64,000 nucleotides of DNA from UBA1876 sp003446665 (GTDB lineage: Bacteria; Synergistota; Synergistia; Synergistales; Thermovirgaceae). The position numbers and the translations under genes were made by a program. The stretch is from contig CP159918.1 in the NCBI GenBank assembly GCA_040616305.1, positions 1,426,001 through 1,490,000 of the forward strand, given 5' to 3'. Shown here piece by piece: positions 59,914 through 64,000 of the stretch; position 1 is the first letter of the stretch, and every line of letters begins with the position of its first letter. A model generated the notes under the pieces. The model did not search any database. It was not told the DNA's origin and worked only from the letters and a program-made list of their open reading frames with translations.

Positions 59914-62900
59914 TTACTTCTCCACCAGCCTTTGTAGCCTTTCCTTTACATGCTTTACCGTCAGTTCGTTTTTCTTATAATCTTTGCCAAGAACCTCTGC
60001 TTGACGGCAGGCGGTGTCAAGGGCTGCCTGGCAGAGGATAGCGGGGATTGAGATTGTGTGTTTGCCCCCCAATTCGGGAAGCTGCAATTCAAAGAAAGGC
60101 TCCTTCACCTTTTCTCGTATCTGCCATACAGGAACATTAATCACCGCCACAGTGTCCTTCCCGGCGAGGTTCGCTTCGAGCCCCGGCAGGACGGACCAGA
60201 ACAAATCGTCCTCCTGGACCTTCTTGATCGAAAGGCTTTCGAGATAGACCCAGGCAAGGAAAAGTTCAAGCCAGCGCTCATCCTTCTGCGCTTCCCTGTT
60301 GATGCGCATGATTCGTTCATGCACACCTATGTCATAGGAAGCTATGTCCTTTTCCACTTCTTCAACAAACTTAGCTAATTGCTTTTCGAGACCCCTTGCC
60401 TGCTCTTCCGCGTCAGGTTCATCAACAAGCGCGATGCCTTCAAGGTCATCGAGGCAGGTTATCAGTTTCCCGCCTTCACCACTGGCAATTACCATGGCCT
60501 GTATGGGGCGGTGGCCTTCATATGTAATCTGGCGGACTGCGGCCGGCTGGCCAGCCGCTTCCAGAACAGCATGAACAACGTTCTCAAAGACAGGTTCAAG
60601 GTATGTCGCAAAATGCAGCGGTTCGCCCAGGCCTGGAAGCCCTTTTTCAAAGAGGTCCCTGTCAACGGTCAGGCACGTCCCGTTTCGCACCCCGGGAATA
60701 CCCTTGAGCTTCAGGACCTTCCCGTCCGTTTCAGGCACAATCTCGCAGCCCAGTTTCTGCAAATAAGGTGACTCACACAAAAGTTTCCAAATCCTCTCAA
60801 GCGTCACTGGTAGATGCTTTTCCCTCTGCCGGTTTGACAGTTCCTGGTAATATTCGAAAAGCTCCCCCGTCGGCATTTCGAGGGTCTCAATCTGCTTTTT
60901 TCTCCGCTCCATGATTTCCTGGGCCTTCTTGTACAACTCGTCCTCAGAAACTTTGCCTTCGGCGTAGGCATTGAAATCTTCTTGTTCAAAAGGTAGAAGG
61001 GAAAATGGGATGTTGCCCATGACAACTTGAGCACCGCTCAACCGATTCAACAACCGGCCATAGATTACTTCCTCTACGGAATTCAACATGCACAGGTTGA
61101 GGATGTAAATCCGGCTGTGTTTTTGCCCGATCCTGTCGATTCGGCCGACCCGCTGTTCCACTTTCATGGGGTTCCAGGGGAGGTCATAATTCACCAACAA
61201 GTCCGCCGTCTGGAGGTTCAGGCCTTCCGCCGCTGCATCGGTGCAGAGCAAAACGTCGATTTCCCCCCGCACAAACTGCCTCTTTACACCTTCCCGGTCA
61301 GCACCGACAAGTTTTTCGCTTTTCTCGTCGTAATAGGCACAATACCTCCCGCTGTACACACCAACCCTCATATGGGGGTCCTGACGCTGCAGTATCCTGA
61401 GCAAATCATTGAGGGTGTCGAGGTAGCGCGTGAAAACAACCGTTTGCTCGATACGGCCGCTTTTCCTTCTATCCTCAAGGACCTCAAGCAGTTGCTTTGC
61501 CTTCGACGGGATGCCGGGCATGTTGCCCAAGTGTTCGAGCATAGCCGCCAGGCGGACCCGTTCCCACTCCAGGTCTTCGGGCGTTCGGTTTTCGAGGACG
61601 TTCTCCAGGTAGTCCCGTTCACTTTCTTGTTCCTCTTCGTCGAATTCTTCTTTTGTCACAACAACCCCATGCGACCCGAGTGTGCGCTCGACCTTCTTGA
61701 GACGGCGGCGGAGTGATTCCCGCAAGGCGAAGAAAGAAGAGCTGCAGCGCTGTCTGAGGAAGCTCAGATAAAAGCCCAAGCTCGCCCGGCGCTCGTTGTC
61801 CGGTGTCGAATCCTCGATATGGCGCGCCAGTTCCTGGCAGTAGTCCTGAAGATCGTCGTACACCCCTCTTTCCTGCTTTGTGAAGACAACCCGCGGGATC
61901 GGGAGGATCTCCCTGTCGGCCAGGTTTTCCCTGAGAAGCCCTTTTTCCTTGTACAGCTTGAGAAGCTCCCTGGTGTGGCGGAGCATGACCCTGGACAGAG
62001 GCGCCACGGCAAACAAAAGGCGGCGGATGTAATCATAATCGTGAACATGCGGGGGCCGGTCGTCCTCAAGCCAACTGTTGATTACCCTCCTGACATGGCC
62101 GCGAAGCATGCCGTCTTCCAGGTATTCCCAATACCATGGGTCCTCTTCCTTTACCCTTCGAACAGCGCGCTTCAAAAGCACCCATTCGGATTTTTTGAGC
62201 TTTTGGCTGTACAGGATTTTGCGCAAAACTTCGTAATAGGCAGAGGTCAACGTCGGGGAATCGCCAAAGGCCCCGACCCGCCCCATGAGCCGGAAAAGGT
62301 CATAGGCCTCGATCCAGTCGAGCTGGATCGGCGTTGCTGTGGCAAACCAGAAAGCTTTGGCCTTCTTCGTGAACTCTTTTTCAAACACCTTGTAGAGCTT
62401 GCCGTAATCCGGTAAAGCCTTTTTGCTGTCTTCCGTGGAGGGGTTCTTCCGACGTGCGTAATGGGCCTCGTCAAGGAGGACCACATCGAAACCTTCCGAG
62501 TCCTTCAGTTCCTGCACCCTCTCCTCGCGGTGGAGAAGGCCCGTGGAGAGAATGTCAAGATCGGGTTCGAACAAATTTTGGGAAGCCAGCCGTTCTTCAT
62601 CCGGCCAGACACGTTCATGTTTTTTGACCGGGCTGGCCACGCCATGGTTGAAAGGGAGATAAAACCGGTAGGCCATTTCCCTGAGCCACTGTTTGGTCAA
62701 ACCGGCGGGCGTCGCCAGCAGCACGCGTCGCACGACACCCGAAAGAAGCAAAGACCTCAAGGCGAGGCCCGCCTCGATGGTTTTGCCCAAGCCAACTTCA
62801 TCGCAAAGCATAAAGCTCGAGGGCCAGTTTTCGATGAGTCGCCGGGCCACCACCTCCTGGTGGGGCCACGGGGTTATGGGTGCCGTCTCCATTCCCACCC

Positions 62901-63759
62901 AGATGCCGCCGGGCATTTGTGGTGCCAGCTGAACAACCTTGAAAGCCAGCCATTCTTCCGGGGTTGGTTTTGGGGGGAATTCCCTCGGGGTCCCGTCAAT
63001 TTCCCTGGGGGCTGAAACCCGTTCCCCTATGCGGACCAGCTTTCGGTGGACCGCTTCCGGAAGGGTGAACACCCTGAAGTGGGGGTGACGGTCTTCCCAC
63101 AGGGCTTCGAAATCCTTTTGATGGTCGGCTATCCGGTCCGCCGAAGGCCCCTGCCACCAGTCGGCGTCGATGGTAAGGTTTTCGGCGTTGAGTGTCAGTG
63201 CCGTTTTGGATTCGTTCAACGACCCTGACGCCAGGATCCGGTTCCCTTGGGCGTCTTTAAAAAGGGCCCATTTTTCGTGCACATACCCGTCCTTGGTGGA
63301 ATCAGGCGGAAGGGGCTCACGGCTTTGTCCATGGACCCTGAAGGCTACCCGGATGTCCAGGTGCCCTTCACTGACCATCCAGGCCAGAAGCTCCACCCCG
63401 CGGGTGACACCTTCAGGCCACTTCCCTTCGAGCTGGGACGCAAGGTACCGCTCAAGACGTGATGTTTCGCCTTTCAGGACGGCTTCCACATCCGCAGGTT
63501 GCATTTCAGCACCGACGATGAGGCGGATCTTCCCTCCCCGGACTGTAAAGGCGGAATACCCTTGCGAAGCCGCCGCAAGGGAGGAAGAGGTGAAATACCC
63601 CGCCACCCTGTCGTATTGGACAGCCCGTTTTAAAACAGGGATGTAGAAGTCGTGGAGGATGTCCACGAGGACCCCGTCCTCACTGAGGGAGGATGTCTTA
63701 TAGGCATACTTCCATTGGCGGTCACGAAAGCTTTTCGCCGTTTCCGCCTTTTGGTTCAT
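59914..63759 (-). CDS. HKD (PLD-like) nuclease-SNF2 helicase fusion
   Basis: 1281 residues. The N-terminal PLD-like domain (about 30-200) has YDRVAGYFTSSSLAAASQG and HEKWALFKDAQGNR with SGSLNESKTAL, one HKD half-site. The helicase core has motif I CDEVGLGKTIEAGLALR (near 335), motif II VVLLDEAHYARRK (near 460), TATPIQLDWIEAYDLF, and a C-lobe with CTDAAAEGLNLQTAD and motif VI EQRVGRIDRIGQKHS (near 885). About 400 further residues follow. ATG 63759 has GGGAGG seven bases upstream; a longer frame upstream belongs to the neighbouring gene's DNA. Such fusions occur in restriction-like defence loci, often with methylase and ATPase genes. All helicase motifs look intact. Confidence 0.9.
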   Translation of the reverse strand: MNQKAETAKSFRDRQWKYAYKTSSLSEDGVLVDILHDFYIPVLKRAVQYDRVAGYFTSSSLAAASQGYSAFTVRGGKIRLIVGAEMQPADVEAVLKGETSRLERYLASQLEGKWPEGVTRGVELLAWMVSEGHLDIRVAFRVHGQSREPLPPDSTKDGYVHEKWALFKDAQGNRILASGSLNESKTALTLNAENLTIDADWWQGPSADRIADHQKDFEALWEDRHPHFRVFTLPEAVHRKLVRIGERVSAPREIDGTPREFPPKPTPEEWLAFKVVQLAPQMPGGIWVGMETAPITPWPHQEVVARRLIENWPSSFMLCDEVGLGKTIEAGLALRSLLLSGVVRRVLLATPAGLTKQWLREMAYRFYLPFNHGVASPVKKHERVWPDEERLASQNLFEPDLDILSTGLLHREERVQELKDSEGFDVVLLDEAHYARRKNPSTEDSKKALPDYGKLYKVFEKEFTKKAKAFWFATATPIQLDWIEAYDLFRLMGRVGAFGDSPTLTSAYYEVLRKILYSQKLKKSEWVLLKRAVRRVKEEDPWYWEYLEDGMLRGHVRRVINSWLEDDRPPHVHDYDYIRRLLFAVAPLSRVMLRHTRELLKLYKEKGLLRENLADREILPIPRVVFTKQERGVYDDLQDYCQELARHIEDSTPDNERRASLGFYLSFLRQRCSSSFFALRESLRRRLKKVERTLGSHGVVVTKEEFDEEEQESERDYLENVLENRTPEDLEWERVRLAAMLEHLGNMPGIPSKAKQLLEVLEDRRKSGRIEQTVVFTRYLDTLNDLLRILQRQDPHMRVGVYSGRYCAYYDEKSEKLVGADREGVKRQFVRGEIDVLLCTDAAAEGLNLQTADLLVNYDLPWNPMKVEQRVGRIDRIGQKHSRIYILNLCMLNSVEEVIYGRLLNRLSGAQVVMGNIPFSLLPFEQEDFNAYAEGKVSEDELYKKAQEIMERRKKQIETLEMPTGELFEYYQELSNRQREKHLPVTLERIWKLLCESPYLQKLGCEIVPETDGKVLKLKGIPGVRNGTCLTVDRDLFEKGLPGLGEPLHFATYLEPVFENVVHAVLEAAGQPAAVRQITYEGHRPIQAMVIASGEGGKLITCLDDLEGIALVDEPDAEEQARGLEKQLAKFVEEVEKDIASYDIGVHERIMRINREAQKDERWLELFLAWVYLESLSIKKVQEDDLFWSVLPGLEANLAGKDTVAVINVPVWQIREKVKEPFFELQLPELGGKHTISIPAILCQAALDTACRQAEVLGKDYKKNELTVKHVKERLQRLVEK

Positions 63760-63761
63760 AT

Positions 63762-64000
63762 CTAGACCTCCCTGTTGGCACCCAGGCCGAAGAGTAGCCC
63801 CTGGGCCTCTTTCTTCAGGGTATCGTCTGTGATTTCTTCCGCCCAGACCCGCAGCAGGTTCGTCACAACGGGGGTTTTGTCGCGGGCCTTGCGATCTAGA
63901 TACCCCCTTGCTGCGACCTCCATGCCCTCCCGGTAAGCCATGATGGCCCCCTGCAGGAGGTCCCATTCGGTCTGTGGGTTTTCCAGACGACGTTCGTCCC
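63762..64000 (-). CDS. C-terminal end of an unidentified gene, cut by window edge
   Basis: 78 codons reading TEWDLLQGAIMAYREGMEVA, then TPVVTNLLRVWAEEITD and GLLFGLGANREV, then TAG. Same strand as, and two bases from, the HKD-helicase start, so they form an operon. The helical content fits the tail of a large DNA-methylase-like (for example DUF1156) or ATPase subunit, as in comparable loci, but the fragment is too short to decide. Confidence 0.55.
   Translation of the reverse strand, partial: DERRLENPQTEWDLLQGAIMAYREGMEVAARGYLDRKARDKTPVVTNLLRVWAEEITDDTLKKEAQGLLFGLGANREV

Noticed and set aside
63760..63966. Extending the HKD-helicase upstream to an ATG at 63966
   Set aside because: The added 69 residues are Gly/Arg/Pro-rich shadow of the neighbouring gene, while ATG 63759 has a strong ribosome site and follows the neighbour's stop by two bases.

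Overview
The window looks like part of the chromosome of an anaerobic, diderm, amino-acid-fermenting bacterium. The Synergistota are my best guess, from gene content only. In favour are an AsmA/TamB-like envelope protein, RNase J, an unusual long class II aldolase-like protein, a FadR/LeuCD/LarA-type cluster, gamma-glutamyltransferase, two chemoreceptors and the accessory genes of a selenium-dependent molybdenum hydroxylase. No 16S rRNA gene or ribosomal protein is present to settle this.

Positions 1-38 kb are mostly ordinary chromosome. In order: uppP (partial) and an Na/Pi cotransporter-PhoU protein, with an ATGA overlap; RNase J; the aldolase-like gene; a tRNA-Gln(CUG)-tRNA-Glu(CUC) pair with its own promoter and terminator; a branched-chain aminotransferase; a six-hairpin glycosidase/GT4 glycosyltransferase/membrane protein operon; a divergent FadR regulator and leuC-leuD-larA cluster with a FadR-type operator; two chemoreceptors; an exported amidohydrolase; gamma-glutamyltransferase; the AsmA-like protein; a PEBP protein; a universal stress protein; purC; and a flavoprotein. 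Next come two repeat-protein genes of unknown role, a molybdenum operon (mocA-yqeB-modA-DUF364) with two damaged genes, and an acetamidase.

Positions 38-64 kb are a defence-island-like region full of mobile DNA. It contains a WG-repeat protein with an unknown partner, a truncated DUF2779 gene, a pile of nested IS21, IS3 and other IS fragments, a WYL-regulator remnant, a PD-(D/E)XK nuclease, a tightly coupled DUF6361-PLD-helicase operon, a NucS-like nuclease and a large HKD nuclease-SNF2 helicase. One more gene is cut by the window edge.

Two complete insertion sequences can be delimited exactly. An IS21-family element (51944-54328, 5-bp target duplication GACCC) splits a small zinc-ribbon gene. 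An IS256-family element (57180-58602, 9-bp duplication CCAGCGAAA) splits a gene for a protein of about 785 residues with four successive PIN-like modules and a C-terminal membrane domain. Removing each element on paper restores an uninterrupted frame. Together with an apparent Walker B Glu-to-Lys change in the helicase at 48.5-51.7 kb, this suggests that parts of the defence island are decaying. The tandem PIN-like membrane protein and the DUF6361-PLD-helicase-zinc-ribbon locus are the strongest candidates for an undescribed system.
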